The translations under genes and the position numbers were made by a program. Below are positions 35,397 through 46,261 of a stretch of 64,000 bases of DNA, one piece after another (position 1 is the stretch's first letter; every line of letters starts with the position of its first letter). Source of the stretch: Flavobacterium zhairuonense (GTDB taxonomy: Bacteria; Bacteroidota; Bacteroidia; Flavobacteriales; Flavobacteriaceae); NCBI RefSeq assembly GCF_004352915.1, contig NZ_SJSY01000068.1, forward strand, positions 1 to 64,000, given 5' to 3'. Below the pieces are notes generated by a model. It was not told the origin of the DNA. It made no database searches and saw nothing but the letters and a program-made list of their open reading frames with translations.

Positions 35397-36620
35397 TTAA
35401 ACCGTAGCAGCAATTTCTTGTGGCAACGGAATTTGATTTTTTAACAAATCTTCAAATGTTTCAGCTTGGCGAATTAAGATTCCTTGTCCGTTCATCCATA
35501 AAACTTCAGCAGGTTTGTATCTTGAATTGTAGTTGGATGACATTGAGAAACAATATGCTCCAGCATTTCTGAAAGATAAAATGTCACCTTCCGTAATTTC
35601 TTGAATTCTACGGTTGTTAGCGAAAGTATCAGTTTCGCAAATGTATCCTACAACAGAGTAAAAACGCTCTTTTCCTTTTGGGTTTGAGATGTTTTCAATA
35701 TGGTGTGAGGATCCGTACAACATTGGACGAATTAAGTGATTGAAACCACTGTCAACTCCAGCAAAAACTGTTGAAGTTGTTTGTTTTACTACGTTTACTT
35801 TTACTAAGAAATGACCTGCTTCAGATACAAGGAATTTTCCTGGTTCGAAAATAAGTGTCAAATCTCTGCCGTATTCTGTACAGAAAGCGTTGAATCTTTT
35901 TGATAATTTTTTACCTAATTCTTCGATGTCTGTTTCGATATCGTCTTTTTTGTAAGGCACTTTGAAGCCGCTTCCGAAATCTAAGAATTGTAGATCTTTG
36001 AAATGTTTTGCAGTATCAAACAAGATTTCAGCAGCATACAAGAATACTTCGATATCTAAAATATCAGATCCTGTGTGCATGTGAATTCCGACAATGCTCA
36101 TTTTTGTGTTTTCAACAATTCGCAAAATATGCGGAATCTGGTGAACAGAAATTCCGAATTTACTATCGATATGTCCAACAGAAATGTTAGCGTTTCCGCC
36201 TGCCATTACGTGTGGATTAATACGAATACATACCGGAATGTGTGGATGTTTTGTTCCGAATTGCTCTAAAATAGATAAATTGTCGATATTGATTTGTACA
36301 CCCATTGCGGCAACTTCTTCGATTTCTTCTAGAGAAACGCCGTTTGGTGTAAAGAAAATTCTTTCGGGTTCATAGCCAGCATGAAGTCCTAACAAAACTT
36401 CCTGAATAGATACAGTGTCTAAGCCAGACCCCATGTTCTTTAATAACTGAAGAATCGCAACGTTAGACAATGCCTTCATGGCGTAATTAACTCTTAAGTT
36501 TTCTACCTTAGAGAAAGCTTTAGTTAATCTGTTGTACTGAGATTGGATTTTTTCGGCATCGTAAACATACAATGGACTTCCAAATTGGTCTGCTAACTGC
36601 AGTAAATCTTTTGCTTGCAT
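35397..36620 (-). CDS. lysA: Diaminopimelate decarboxylase
   Basis: A 407-residue PLP enzyme of the alanine racemase-like fold that makes lysine from meso-diaminopimelate. PLP lysine K49 in NYAMKALSN. MSIVGIHMHTGS (phosphate and catalytic His region), FEPGKFLV, and the C-terminal cysteine C328 in ICETDTFA, contributed to the partner's active site. Length is normal. It is a single gene with a textbook promoter and terminator. Confidence 0.95.
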   Translation of the reverse strand: MQAKDLLQLADQFGSPLYVYDAEKIQSQYNRLTKAFSKVENLRVNYAMKALSNVAILQLLKNMGSGLDTVSIQEVLLGLHAGYEPERIFFTPNGVSLEEIEEVAAMGVQINIDNLSILEQFGTKHPHIPVCIRINPHVMAGGNANISVGHIDSKFGISVHQIPHILRIVENTKMSIVGIHMHTGSDILDIEVFLYAAEILFDTAKHFKDLQFLDFGSGFKVPYKKDDIETDIEELGKKLSKRFNAFCTEYGRDLTLIFEPGKFLVSEAGHFLVKVNVVKQTTSTVFAGVDSGFNHLIRPMLYGSSHHIENISNPKGKERFYSVVGYICETDTFANNRRIQEITEGDILSFRNAGAYCFSMSSNYNSRYKPAEVLWMNGQGILIRQAETFEDLLKNQIPLPQEIAATV

Positions 36621-36638
36621 TTTTTAAATCATTTTAGG

Positions 36639-36669
36639 CAAAGTTATTACACTTTTGAGTAACTGCAAA
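36639..36669 (-). promoter_or_regulatory. lysA promoter, close to consensus
   Basis: Minus strand: TTTG (36666-36669), 19-bp spacer, TAACTTTG (36639-36646), then the ATG 18 bp after the -7 box. It is the cleanest match to the Bacteroidota consensus in the window. Confidence 0.75.
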
Positions 36670-37198
36670 TTAATTGTAGAAAAATAACAAATTATAACAA
36701 ATTGTTTTATTTTGAACAAAAAGTTGCTTATTTTGGATTTTTATAACTGCTTTTTGAAAGTTGCTAATATAGTAAGTTTTTTCGCCAATGATTATAAAGA
36801 TGAAAAGGATTTTGTTAAAATTTTTTAAAAGAAGCCAAATGTTTGAAATTAGCCCCGATTACTTCACTAAAAATATATTTTAATTTGTGTTCAGTGAACT
36901 TCGTTTGAGGCGGTATCCTCTCCTCCCGATGGCTATCGGGAGGAGAGATATAGCCGAAAGCGGGAACTAGTTTATTAAAATGCTTATTGTGATGCTTCAA
37001 GATGAAGGTTTTGTACCACAAATTACACAAATTACCACAAATTTTGGTTTTTCGCAAAATGCTAAAACATAGCCCGTGGTTGAAACCGCGGGCTATATTT
37101 GAAATAGAAATCGGCCAGAAAATAAAAATTCGCGATAATTCGTGCAATTCGTGGCGAAAAAAATCCCTTTAATCATGATAATCTGTGGCTAAAAAAAC
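36670..37198. repeat. Gene-free region with several palindromes
   Basis: Includes an element at 36895-36966 with CTCTCCTCCCGAT / ATCGGGAGGAGAG (perfect inner hairpin). A second hairpin, TAGCCCGTGGTT / AACCGCGGGCTA, lies at 37070-37095 (one mismatch). AATTCGTGCAATTCGTGGCG-type and ATCTGTGGC repeats fill 37130-37190. An ORF that spans these (36815-37147) is low quality and was not accepted. Confidence 0.7.
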
Positions 37199-37227
37199 AA
37201 AACCCCTGAATATAAATTCAAGGGTTT
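37196..37227 (-). terminator. Terminator of gltBD
   Basis: AAACCC-C-TGAAT / ATTCA-A-GGGTTT hairpin with a minus-strand T run. It lies about 100 bp after the gltD stop. Confidence 0.7.
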
Positions 37228-37326
37228 GTTAGTAGTTATGTTGTTTATCGGAATAAGATTAATTAAAGCCTAAGAGAAAAACTTAGCATCTTAGAACCTT
37301 AGTATCTTAGAATCTTTAAAAAAAAA

Positions 37327-38781
37327 TTATAGACTCGGTAAATCTCCTTTTCCTTTAGTAGGCAAGTTTGTAGATCCCATAAGGAATAAATCTACTTCTC
37401 TTGCTGCTTCGCGACCTTCTGAAATAGCCCACACGATTAATGATTGTCCTCTTCTCATATCACCAGCAGTGAAAATGTGAGGAACGTTTGTCTGATAGTT
37501 ATGCGCTTTGTAGTTGCTTCTCATATCAGTTTCGATCCCTAATTGCTCGCTTAACGTTTTCTCAGGACCTGTAAATCCAAGAGCCAATAAAGCTAAATCG
37601 CAAGGCCAGATTTTTTCAGAACCTTCTTTTTCGATTAGTTCTGGTCTGTTTCCTGGAGTCATTTTCCATTGTACTTCAACCGTTTTTAATCCAGTTAATT
37701 CTCCTTTATCGTTAGAAATGAATTCTTTAGTATTGATCAACCAGTTTCTGTCGCAACCTTCTTCGTGAGAAGAAGATGTTTTTAACTGCAACGGCCAGAA
37801 AGGCCATGGAGTTGATTCGCTTCTTCCAACTGGAGGTTTTGGTAAAATCTCAAAGTTAGTTACCGATTTTGCTCCGTGTCTGTTTGAAGTTCCAATACAG
37901 TCAGAACCTGTATCTCCACCACCAATAACGATTACATCTTTACCAGTCGCTTTAACTTGATCCGGAATTGATTCTCCGTATAAAACTTTAGTTTGCTGCG
38001 TCAAGAAATCCATTGCCTGAACAACACCTTTGCTTTCGATTCCTTTAGTTGGCAAGCTTCTTCTTTCAGTTGCTCCTCCGCATAAAACGATAGAATCGAA
38101 TTGGTTTAATTCTTCTACGCTGAAGTTAACACCAACATTTACGTTAGTTTTGAAAGTGATTCCTTCTGCTTCAAGAATAGCTACACGACGGTCGATAATT
38201 CCTTTTTCTAATTTGAAATTTGGAATTCCGTAACGTAATAAACCTCCAATTGCGTTGTCTCTTTCAAAAACAGTAACCGTGTGACCAGCTCTGTTTAATT
38301 GCTGAGCAGCTGCAAGACCTGCAGGCCCTGAGCCAATAACAGCAACAGTTTTTCCAGTTCTTGTTTTTGGCGCTTGTGGTTTGATCCATCCTTCAGCAAA
38401 ACCTCTTTCTACGATGCTTTTCTCGATGTTTTCGATAGAAACCGGATCTTTGATGATTCCTAATACACATGATTTCTCACATGGAGCAGGGCATAAGCGT
38501 CCTGTAAATTCAGGGAAGTTATTAGTAGATTGTAAAATCTCTAACGCGCTCTGCCATTCTTCCTGATGCACCATGTCGTTGAAGTCAGGAATTAAATTTC
38601 CTAACGGACAACCACTGTGGCAAAAAGGAATTCCACAGTCCATACATCTTGATCCTTGTTCTTTTAATTTATCTTTTGGTACCGGAATAGTAAATTCGTT
38701 GTAGTTCGAAACACGTTCTGCTACTGCTAAATTACTTTCATCGGCTCTGTTATATTCTTTAAATCCGCCTATTTTACCCAT
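37327..38781 (-). CDS. gltD: Glutamate synthase small subunit
   Basis: A 484-residue NAD(P)H-oxidising subunit of GOGAT. The N-terminal cysteine-rich segment CMDCGIPFCHSGCPLGNLIP binds the Fe-S clusters. FAD motif VAVIGSGPAGLAAAQQL, NAD(P) motif VIVIGGGDTGSDCIGT, and IFTAGDMRRGQSLIV follow. It passes electrons to GltB for glutamine-to-glutamate conversion. 164 bp downstream of gltB on the same strand. Confidence 0.97.
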   Translation of the reverse strand: MGKIGGFKEYNRADESNLAVAERVSNYNEFTIPVPKDKLKEQGSRCMDCGIPFCHSGCPLGNLIPDFNDMVHQEEWQSALEILQSTNNFPEFTGRLCPAPCEKSCVLGIIKDPVSIENIEKSIVERGFAEGWIKPQAPKTRTGKTVAVIGSGPAGLAAAQQLNRAGHTVTVFERDNAIGGLLRYGIPNFKLEKGIIDRRVAILEAEGITFKTNVNVGVNFSVEELNQFDSIVLCGGATERRSLPTKGIESKGVVQAMDFLTQQTKVLYGESIPDQVKATGKDVIVIGGGDTGSDCIGTSNRHGAKSVTNFEILPKPPVGRSESTPWPFWPLQLKTSSSHEEGCDRNWLINTKEFISNDKGELTGLKTVEVQWKMTPGNRPELIEKEGSEKIWPCDLALLALGFTGPEKTLSEQLGIETDMRSNYKAHNYQTNVPHIFTAGDMRRGQSLIVWAISEGREAAREVDLFLMGSTNLPTKGKGDLPSL

Positions 38782-38945
38782 GACATTTTAATTAAATCTA
38801 AATGATTAAATTCCAAATTCTAGTTTTTTACCGCAAAGAGCGCAAAGGCTTTTTTTAAAATTCTTTGTGAGTTTTTAAGTTCGCAAAGCTTTGAGGTTGA
38901 TTTCAATCTAAAATCTAAAATCTAAAATCTGAATTCTAAAATCAT
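38782..38945. repeat. gltB-gltD spacer with dispersed repeats
   Basis: Contains ACCGCAAAGAGCGCAAAGG and a tandem run of AAATCTAAAATCT near 38905-38935. It is unusually long for a spacer inside an operon. Confidence 0.6.
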
Positions 38946-41900
38946 TTATCCCGCTATTAATTCTTCTATTTTTTTCTCTTCTGCAATTCTTTGTAATGCT
39001 TTTTTGTAATCCGTTGGCATTACTTTTACGAAGTGCTGTTGTTGGTTTTCCCAGTCTGCTAAAATTCTTTTTGCTAATGGACTGCTTGTGTACAACGAAT
39101 GGTTTTTGATCAGTTTTCTTAGTTTCGTAAGGTCTTCTTCTTCCATTGGATCGAATGCAACCATTTCCATGTTACAAACTGTAGAATCGAATTTCTTTTT
39201 CGGATCGTAAACATAAGCTACACCACCGCTCATACCAGCTGCGAAGTTTCTTCCTGTTTTTCCTAAAACTACTACTGTACCACCGGTCATGTATTCGCAA
39301 CCGTGATCTCCAATTCCTTCAACAACTGCTGTTGCTCCAGAATTTCTTACACAGAAACGCTCTCCGGCCATTCCATTAATATAAGCCTCTCCGGTAATAG
39401 CTCCGTAAAGGGCAACGTTCCCGATAATGATATTGTCTTCAGGTTTGAAAGTTGCAGTAGGAGGGACTTTTACAATTAATTTTCCTCCAGAAAGACCTTT
39501 CCCTAAATAATCATTACAGTTTCCGTGAATTTTAAATGACAATCCGTTTGTTGCAAAAGCACCAAAACTTTGTCCGGCAGAACCTTCAAAATCAACTAAA
39601 ATAGTGTCATCAGGTAATCCTTGTGCGCCGTAGATTTTTGAGATTTCGTTACTCAAAATCGCACCTACAGAACGGTCTGTATTTTTAATTTTAAAGGTTA
39701 CTCTTGTTTTCTCTTTTCTATAGATAGACGGAATCGCTTCTTTGATGATATCAAAATCCAATACATTTTCAAGTTGGTGATCTTGAGTAGTTGTATTATG
39801 ATTTGGCTCTGTTTTCGCTTTTTCCGGTTTGTATAGAATGGTTGACAAGTCTAAACCATTTGCTTTATAATGTTTGATAGCTTTGTTCACATTTAATTTT
39901 TGTGACTGACCTACCATTTCTTTTAAAGTTCTGAAACCTAACTGCGCCATGATTTCTCTTAACTCCTCAGCAATGAAATACATGAAGTTGATTACGTGCT
40001 CTGGAGTTCCTTTGAAATTCTTTCTTAATTCAGGATCCTGAGTTGCAATACCAACTGGACAAGTATTTAAATGACAAGCTCTCATCATGATACATCCAGA
40101 AGCTACAAGCGGTGCAGTTGCGAAACCAAATTCTTCAGCTCCTAATAAAGCAGCGATTGCAACGTCACGTCCTGTTTTCAACTGTCCGTCACACTCTAAA
40201 ACTACACGGCTTCTTAAGTCGTTCAAGATAAGTGTTTGCTGAGCTTCAGCTAAACCAAGTTCCCATGGAATTCCTGTGTGCTGTAAAGATGTTAAAGGTG
40301 CAGCTCCCGTTCCTCCGTCGTAACCAGAAATTAAGATAACGTCGGCTTTTGCTTTGGCAACACCGGCAGCGATAGTTCCAACTCCAACTTCAGAAACCAA
40401 TTTCACGTTGATACGAGCTTCACGGTTTGCGTTTTTCAAATCGTAAATCAATTGAGATAAATCCTCAATAGAGTAAATATCGTGGTGAGGAGGAGGTGAA
40501 ATCAAACCTACATAAGGTGTAGAGTTTCTAGTTTCAGCAATCCAAGGAACCACCTTTTCTCCAGGTAACTGTCCACCTTCACCAGGTTTTGCTCCCTGAG
40601 CCATTTTGATTTGGATTTCTTTAGCGTTTGTCAAATAGTTGATCGAAACACCAAAACGTCCTGATGCAACTTGTTTGATTGCAGAGTTTCTAGAATCTCC
40701 GTTAATTTCTTTCTGGAAACGTCTTGGATCTTCTCCACCTTCTCCAGAGTTACTTTTTCCTCCAATTCTGTTCATTGCAATTGCTAAGTTCTCATGCGCT
40801 TCTTGGCTGATAGAACCATAAGACATTGCTCCAGTTTTGAATTTCTTTACAATTTCTGTCCAAGGTTCTACTTCGTCAATAGAAATTGGATCTAAGTTGT
40901 TGAATTCAAATAAACCTCTAATGGTCATTAAGTTTGAGCTTTGCTCGTTAACGGCATTTGAGTATTCTTTATAACTTTCTGGGCTGTTTAAACGAACCGC
41001 TTGTTGTAATTTAGAAATAGTGGTTGGGTTAAACATGTGTTTTTCGCCACCACGTCTCCATCTGTAAATACCTCCAATTTCAAGAGAAAGCAAGTTTGCA
41101 ATTTTTGAATTTGGGAAAGCTTTTTGGAAACGTTTTTTAACCTCTTTTTCAACTTCCATTAAACCAATTCCTTCAATTCTTGATGGAGTGTAAGGGAAGT
41201 ATTTAGATGTAAATGTTTTGTTTAAACCTAAAATCTCGAAAATCTGAGCAGCTCTGTATGAATGTAAAGTAGAGATACCAATTTTGTTCATGATTTTTAC
41301 GATTCCTTTTGCAATCGCTTTGTTGTAATTTACAACTGCATAATCTGCTTTTACTTTTGTAATGAAGCCTTTTTCAACTTGATCGTGAATGATTTCGTTT
41401 ACCATGTAAGGATTGATTGCACTTGCACCGTATCCGAACAATAAAGCAAAATGATGAGGTTCGCGTGGTTCAGCAGATTCGATAATGATTCCGAATTTAG
41501 AACGAACCTGTAAAATGTTCAAAGAGTGGTGAATGTAAGAACAAGCCAATAACATAGGAATTGGAGCTAATTCTTCGCTTACACCTCTATCTGATAAAAT
41601 GATAATATTGCATCCTTCATTAACTGCTTTGAAAGTTGCCTGAACGCATTTTTCAAGTGCTCTTTCTAAACCGTTAACTCCTTTTTCTATTTTATATAAA
41701 GTAGAAATTGTAGCCGATTTGAAATCTGCGTGATCGATATTTCTGATTTTATCCAAATCCTCATTAGAAATAACCGGATTTTGGATTTTTAATTTTTTAC
41801 ATTGTTTCGATTCAATTTCGAAAATATTAAAATCGCCACCAATTGCTAAACTGATATCAGTAATGATTTCTTCACGAATACCATCCAAAGGGGGGTTAGT

Positions 41901-43463
41901 AACCTGAGCAAACAATTGTTTGAAGTAATTGTACAATAACTGAGGCTGATCTGAAAGAACTGCCAAAGGTGTATCGTTACCCATAGAACTAATCGCTTCA
42001 GCTCCGTCGCTTCCCATTGGGTTGATGATTGTTTTTAAATCTTCAATTGTATAACCAAACAAACGCTGTCTTGTTAAGAAATCTAATTTTTCAACAGGGG
42101 TAGGGTTGTTTGTGTAAGGAACGCTAGCCAATGGTAATAAGTTTTCGTCAACCCATTGTTTGTATGGACGTTTTGTAACGATCGCTTTTTTAACTTCTTC
42201 GTCTTCGATGATACGACCTTCATTCATATCAACCAAGAACATTTTTCCTGGCTCTAAACGACCATGTTGGATTACATCTTCTGGGTCGATGTCTAATACA
42301 CCAATTTCAGATGACATAATTACGAATCCGCTATGTGTTAAAGTATAACGAGACGGACGTAATCCATTCCTGTCAAGTAAAGCTCCAATTACGTTACCAT
42401 CTGTAAACGGAATAGAAGCAGGACCATCCCAAGGCTCCATAATACAAGCGTTGAACTCATAGAAAGCTCTTTTCTCTGGAGACATTGTTTGGTGTTTTTC
42501 CCAAGCTTCAGGAACAACCATCATCATCGCTTCAGGCAATGAACGGCCAGTCATTAATAAAAGTTCAATCACCATATCCATAGAAGCAGAATCTGATTTT
42601 CCTTCTAAGATAATTGGGAATAATTTTTTAATATCATCGCCAAAAACTTTGCTCTGCATAAGCTCTTCACGAGCACGCATACGGCTTACGTTTCCACGAA
42701 GTGTGTTGATCTCACCATTATGACACATGTATCTAAACGGTTGAGCTAAGTCCCAAGATGGGAATGTATTTGTAGAGAAACGTTGGTGTACAAGCGCTAA
42801 ACGAGTTACCAAGTCCGGATCTTTCAAATCTATATAATAACGGCTGATGTCTTCCGGCATCAATAGACCTTTATATATTATAGTAGTTGTCGATAGGCTA
42901 GTAAAATAAAACATGTGGCTTTCTGAGGTTTTAGATCCTCTTACGGCATGTTCAGCAATTTTTCTAGCTGCAAAAAGTTTTGCATTAAATTCTTGTTCAG
43001 TTAAATCCTGTCCGTTTTTAGAAACGAAAACTTGTTTAATTGTTGGTTCTTTTTCTGCGGCGATTTCACCTAAATTTTCAACGTCAACTGGTACATCTCT
43101 CCAACCTAAAACTTTTAAGTTTTGGTCTTTAATAGTAGCCTCAAATGCATTAATACAAAAAGAAACCTGGTTTTTGCTTTTTGGTAAAAAAACCATTCCT
43201 ACTGCATACTCACGCGCTTCAGGGATTTCAAAGTCACATACTTTCTTAAAGAACGCATGTGGGATATCAAATAAAATTCCAGCCCCGTCTCCAGTTCTTC
43301 CATCAGAACTAACGGCACCACGATGTTCCAATTTTATTAAGATGTCCAATGCTTTGTGAATAATATCATTTGACTTAATACCATTCAAATTACAAATAAA
43401 TCCTGCACCACAATTGTCGTGTTCAAATTCAGGCAAATAGAGCCCTTGTTCTTTAACTTTCAT
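38946..43463 (-). CDS. gltB: Glutamate synthase large subunit
   Basis: About 1505 residues from the ATG at 43461-43463. An upstream in-frame extension to 43535 would run across the promoter box and lacks family sequence. The propeptide of 17 residues ends before the catalytic cysteine of [11 protein letters not shown] (Ntn-type glutaminase). The FMN-binding synthase domain has [16 protein letters not shown] and [14 protein letters not shown]. The 3Fe-4S cysteines lie in [16 protein letters not shown] beta-helix GXGXG domain ends the protein. Glutamine plus 2-oxoglutarate gives two glutamates. Confidence 0.96.
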   Translation of the reverse strand: MKVKEQGLYLPEFEHDNCGAGFICNLNGIKSNDIIHKALDILIKLEHRGAVSSDGRTGDGAGILFDIPHAFFKKVCDFEIPEAREYAVGMVFLPKSKNQVSFCINAFEATIKDQNLKVLGWRDVPVDVENLGEIAAEKEPTIKQVFVSKNGQDLTEQEFNAKLFAARKIAEHAVRGSKTSESHMFYFTSLSTTTIIYKGLLMPEDISRYYIDLKDPDLVTRLALVHQRFSTNTFPSWDLAQPFRYMCHNGEINTLRGNVSRMRAREELMQSKVFGDDIKKLFPIILEGKSDSASMDMVIELLLMTGRSLPEAMMMVVPEAWEKHQTMSPEKRAFYEFNACIMEPWDGPASIPFTDGNVIGALLDRNGLRPSRYTLTHSGFVIMSSEIGVLDIDPEDVIQHGRLEPGKMFLVDMNEGRIIEDEEVKKAIVTKRPYKQWVDENLLPLASVPYTNNPTPVEKLDFLTRQRLFGYTIEDLKTIINPMGSDGAEAISSMGNDTPLAVLSDQPQLLYNYFKQLFAQVTNPPLDGIREEIITDISLAIGGDFNIFEIESKQCKKLKIQNPVISNEDLDKIRNIDHADFKSATISTLYKIEKGVNGLERALEKCVQATFKAVNEGCNIIILSDRGVSEELAPIPMLLACSYIHHSLNILQVRSKFGIIIESAEPREPHHFALLFGYGASAINPYMVNEIIHDQVEKGFITKVKADYAVVNYNKAIAKGIVKIMNKIGISTLHSYRAAQIFEILGLNKTFTSKYFPYTPSRIEGIGLMEVEKEVKKRFQKAFPNSKIANLLSLEIGGIYRWRRGGEKHMFNPTTISKLQQAVRLNSPESYKEYSNAVNEQSSNLMTIRGLFEFNNLDPISIDEVEPWTEIVKKFKTGAMSYGSISQEAHENLAIAMNRIGGKSNSGEGGEDPRRFQKEINGDSRNSAIKQVASGRFGVSINYLTNAKEIQIKMAQGAKPGEGGQLPGEKVVPWIAETRNSTPYVGLISPPPHHDIYSIEDLSQLIYDLKNANREARINVKLVSEVGVGTIAAGVAKAKADVILISGYDGGTGAAPLTSLQHTGIPWELGLAEAQQTLILNDLRSRVVLECDGQLKTGRDVAIAALLGAEEFGFATAPLVASGCIMMRACHLNTCPVGIATQDPELRKNFKGTPEHVINFMYFIAEELREIMAQLGFRTLKEMVGQSQKLNVNKAIKHYKANGLDLSTILYKPEKAKTEPNHNTTTQDHQLENVLDFDIIKEAIPSIYRKEKTRVTFKIKNTDRSVGAILSNEISKIYGAQGLPDDTILVDFEGSAGQSFGAFATNGLSFKIHGNCNDYLGKGLSGGKLIVKVPPTATFKPEDNIIIGNVALYGAITGEAYINGMAGERFCVRNSGATAVVEGIGDHGCEYMTGGTVVVLGKTGRNFAAGMSGGVAYVYDPKKKFDSTVCNMEMVAFDPMEEEDLTKLRKLIKNHSLYTSSPLAKRILADWENQQQHFVKVMPTDYKKALQRIAEEKKIEELIAG

Positions 43464-43480
43464 TCTTGATATTTTTTCTA

Positions 43481-43488
43481 CAAAAATA
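43481..43488 (-). promoter_or_regulatory. Candidate -7 box of gltB
   Basis: Minus-strand TATTTTTG matches TAnnTTTG and ends 17 bp before the chosen ATG. No clear -33 TTTG. Confidence 0.45.
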
Positions 43489-43819
43489 AAGATTTCGTTA
43501 AACATAATGTATTGAAATTGTGCTTTTGCTTTCATTTTTGTCGTAATATTAGAAAAACGGTTCTTAAATGATAATAATATTATTTAAAGCATTGCGAAAT
43601 GATAAAATCATAATAACAATTAAATAATATTAGGAAAAATCGTCGTCAGGCCTAGAATTCAATAGGGTTTTTTGTTAAATCTCAAACGATATAGTGATTT
43701 TGTGTTAACTTTTTCGATGCAATTCGTTAACGATAAGTTTGCTTTCAAAAAGAATATCCGATTAATAACAAATTGGGTCATTTTTTAATTCGAAAAAGAT
43801 TTTACTTTTAAGTTGAATT
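43489..43819. other. gltB-sucC divergent intergenic region
   Basis: AT-rich and gene-free. It contains small palindromes such as AATAATATTATT near 43570. Apart from the two promoter boxes, nothing is recognisable. Confidence 0.4.
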
Positions 43820-43823
43820 TTGC

Positions 43824-43831
43824 TACTTTTG
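43824..43831 (+). promoter_or_regulatory. Candidate -7 box of sucC
   Basis: TACTTTTG matches TAnnTTTG. The sucC ATG is 48 bp downstream. It lies within an upstream in-frame extension of the gene, which supports the internal start at 43880. Confidence 0.5.
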
Positions 43832-43879
43832 TCGCACTTTTATTCTGAAATAAATTCAGAACCAGACAAATTCTATATT

Positions 43880-45073
43880 ATGAACATACACGAATATCAA
43901 GGAAAAGAAATTTTAGCAAGTTACGGAGTACGCGTTCAACGCGGAATTGTGGCTAATAATGCGGTTGAAGCTGTAGCTGCTGCAAAACAATTAACTGCCG
44001 AAACTGGTACAGGATGGCACGTAATAAAAGCACAAATTCACGCAGGTGGTCGTGGAAAAGGTGGTGGAGTTAAGCTGGCAAAAAACTTACAGCAAGTTGA
44101 AGAGTTAGCAGAACAAATCATCGGAATGCAGTTGATCACACCTCAGACACCGCCTGAAGGTAAAAAAGTAAACAAGGTTTTAGTTGCTGAAGATGTTTAC
44201 TATCCTGGAGAAAGCGAAACTTCTGAGTTTTATGTTTCTGTTTTATTGAATAGAGGTACAGGACGCAACATGATCATGTATTCTACTGAAGGTGGAATGG
44301 ATATCGAAGAAGTTGCTGAGCACACTCCACACTTAATCTTTACTGAAGAAATTGATCCAACTGTAGGATTACAAGGTTTCCAAGCTAGAAGAATTGCTTT
44401 TAACTTAGGCCTTTCTGGAAACGCTTTCAAAGAAATGGTTAAATTCATCGACGCACTTTACAATGCTTACATTGGTTCTGATGCTTCTATGTTTGAAATC
44501 AACCCAGTTTTAAAAACATCTGACAACAAAATCTTAGCTGTTGACGCTAAAGTTAACATCGACGATAACGCTTTATACAGACAACCTAAATATGCTGAAA
44601 TGAGAGATATCCGTGAGGAGAATCCAATCGAAGTTGAAGCTAAAGAAGTTGGTCTAAACTATGTTGACCTTGACGGTACTGTAGGATGTATGGTAAACGG
44701 AGCTGGTCTTGCAATGGCAACTATGGATTTAATTAAATACGCTGGTTTTGAGCCTGCTAACTTCCTTGACGTAGGAGGAACTGCTGATGCAAAACGTGTT
44801 GAAACTGCTTTCAGAATTATCTTGAAAGATCCAAACGTAAAAGCTATTTTAATTAACATCTTCGGAGGAATCGTTCGTTGTGACCGTGTTGCTCAAGGTG
44901 TTGTTGATGCTTACAAAAACATGGGTGATGCTATTAAAGTGCCAATTATCGTTCGTTTGCAAGGAACAAATGCTGAAATTGCAAAAGAATTAATTGACAA
45001 CTCTGGTATGCCAATCTTATCTGCAGTTCAATTCCAAGAAGCTGCTGACCAAGTTAAAGCTGCTCTTTCTTAA
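43880..45073 (+). CDS. sucC: Succinate-CoA ligase (ADP-forming) beta subunit
   Basis: 397 residues from [17 protein letters not shown]. The ATP-grasp nucleotide-binding part includes [21 protein letters not shown]. The C-terminal ligase-CoA domain includes [14 protein letters not shown] and [15 protein letters not shown]. The enzyme makes ATP from succinyl-CoA in the TCA cycle. Usually next to sucD; here sucD is not adjacent and must lie elsewhere. It has its own terminator. Confidence 0.96.
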   Translation: MNIHEYQGKEILASYGVRVQRGIVANNAVEAVAAAKQLTAETGTGWHVIKAQIHAGGRGKGGGVKLAKNLQQVEELAEQIIGMQLITPQTPPEGKKVNKVLVAEDVYYPGESETSEFYVSVLLNRGTGRNMIMYSTEGGMDIEEVAEHTPHLIFTEEIDPTVGLQGFQARRIAFNLGLSGNAFKEMVKFIDALYNAYIGSDASMFEINPVLKTSDNKILAVDAKVNIDDNALYRQPKYAEMRDIREENPIEVEAKEVGLNYVDLDGTVGCMVNGAGLAMATMDLIKYAGFEPANFLDVGGTADAKRVETAFRIILKDPNVKAILINIFGGIVRCDRVAQGVVDAYKNMGDAIKVPIIVRLQGTNAEIAKELIDNSGMPILSAVQFQEAADQVKAALS

Positions 45074-45099
45074 TTAAATAAGAAATCAATTTATATAGA

Positions 45100-45132
45100 A
45101 AATCCCTCCAAGAATCGGAGGGATTTTTTTGT
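45100..45132 (+). terminator. Terminator of sucC
   Basis: Perfect 10-bp stem AAATCCCTCC / GGAGGGATTT with T run, 26 bp after the stop. Confidence 0.9.
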
Positions 45133-45183
45133 TTTAACGTCAAATATTCCTTTTTGAGAATATTTTTTAAGACAAAGTATATC

Positions 45184-45267
45184 GTAGAGACGCACAGCAG
45201 TGCGTCTACGTATCGTGAATACATAAACGGAAGTACGTTGCGTAGACGCACTGCTGTGCGCCTCTAC
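45184..45267. repeat. 27-bp inverted repeat pair
   Basis: Arms 45184-45210 and 45241-45267 are inverted with one mismatch; each arm is itself palindromic (GACGCACAGCAGTGCGTC). A half-copy occurs near 5717-5740. Confidence 0.88.
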
Positions 45268-45304
45268 AATAAACTATGAGAAAAAAACTTTGGGCTACAT
45301 AATT

Positions 45305-45495
45305 GCTCTCGCAGATTGGGCAGATTTTTAAAGATAAAACAAAAGAAAAATCTGCAGAATCTGCTAGAAAGAAGAATGTTAGCATAAAAAATAGCCACAG
45401 ATTACACGGATTATACGGGTTTTTAAAATCCTTTTAATCAGTGTAATCTGTGGCTAAATATCTTTGTGTAATTCTTAGCGTGCTTTGCGGTTAAA
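45305..45495. repeat. Cluster of dispersed repeats before DUF1456 gene
   Basis: A CTCGCAGATT...AATCTGCTAG palindrome spans 45305-45372. A second has perfect 16-bp arms TAGCCACAGATTACAC (45392-45407) and GTGTAATCTGTGGCTA (45441-45456). An AATTCTTAGCG...CTTTGCGGTTAAAT repeat lies at 45472-45495. No gene is seen. Confidence 0.8.
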
Positions 45496-45499
45496 TAAA

Positions 45500-45958
45500 T
45501 TATTTTTTATTCTTCCCGTTTTTAAAAACCACTTTTTCTACAATTACTGGTTTTCCATTTCCTTTCGGGAATGCTTTCTTTTTAGGTTTTCCAGCTGCTG
45601 AAGCCGATTTGCTTTGATCGCCTCTATATTTTTCTGAATCTTTTGGAGCAGCTTTGAATTCAGGTCTTTCTTTAGAAGTTTCTTTTTTAGGAATTTCAGC
45701 TCTATGTTTTGCTAAAACGTCATTTGGGTTTTTAGGGTTTTCTTTTGTTCCTCTTAAATGAATAACCAATCCATTTAAGAAATTACGTAAGATTTGATCG
45801 CCGCATTCCATATAGTTCGGATGATCCTCAGCTCTAAAAAACGCACCCAATTCTGATTTTGAAATTCTAAAATCAACTAATTCTAAAATTTCTACTATTT
45901 GATCATCACGGAGCATCAAAGCTACGCGAAGTTTTTTAAGTATATCGTTATTTGTCAT
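45500..45958 (-). CDS. DUF1456 family protein (YehS-like)
   Basis: 152 residues. Two DUF1456 repeats, MTNNDILKKLRVALMLRDDQIVEIL and FRAEDHPNYMECGDQILRNFLNGLVIHLRG, cover residues 1-70. A disordered Lys/Pro-rich tail runs to the end (NGKPVIVEKVVFKNGKNKK). The family is conserved in many bacteria, and its function is not known. TACCTTTG (45972-45979, minus strand) gives a likely -7 box 13 bp before the ATG. Confidence 0.9.
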   Translation of the reverse strand: MTNNDILKKLRVALMLRDDQIVEILELVDFRISKSELGAFFRAEDHPNYMECGDQILRNFLNGLVIHLRGTKENPKNPNDVLAKHRAEIPKKETSKERPEFKAAPKDSEKYRGDQSKSASAAGKPKKKAFPKGNGKPVIVEKVVFKNGKNKK

Positions 45959-46261
45959 CGTTTATTTTTTACAAAGGTACGGTACAATCTGCTAAAATTG
46001 TTATTTACATTAAATTTTTAATTGTGATGATTTTTTGCTTTTTATAATCGAGAGAAACTAACGCTTTTATAGTTTATAACTTGTTAAAAGTTAGACAATT
46101 GTGTTTTTGTTTTTGCTGTTTTGTGTATTTTTTTTGCGGTAAAATGCAGGGTTGAAGAAATTTCTTATAGTATTTTGTTTGAAAAATGCATTTTAATGAT
46201 ATAAAATGTTAAATTGCAGCATTAACGAACCAATTTATTAACCATTTTTTAACTAAAGTTT
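45959..46261. other. susC leader region
   Basis: AT-rich, without a gene or a clear palindrome. Apart from the DUF1456 -7 box at 45972, no promoter match was found on the susC side. Confidence 0.4.

Noticed and set aside
36815-37147. 110-codon minus-strand ORF in the lysA-gltD gap
   Set aside because: It runs through several palindromic repeats and reads as translated repeat (no fold-like pattern), with no start context.
42913-43359. 148-codon plus-strand ORF antisense to gltB
   Set aside because: Fully inside a strongly conserved gene, with a Ser/Thr/Phe-rich shadow composition and no independent signal.
45054-45251. 65-codon minus-strand ORF after sucC
   Set aside because: It spans the sucC terminator and a palindromic repeat arm.
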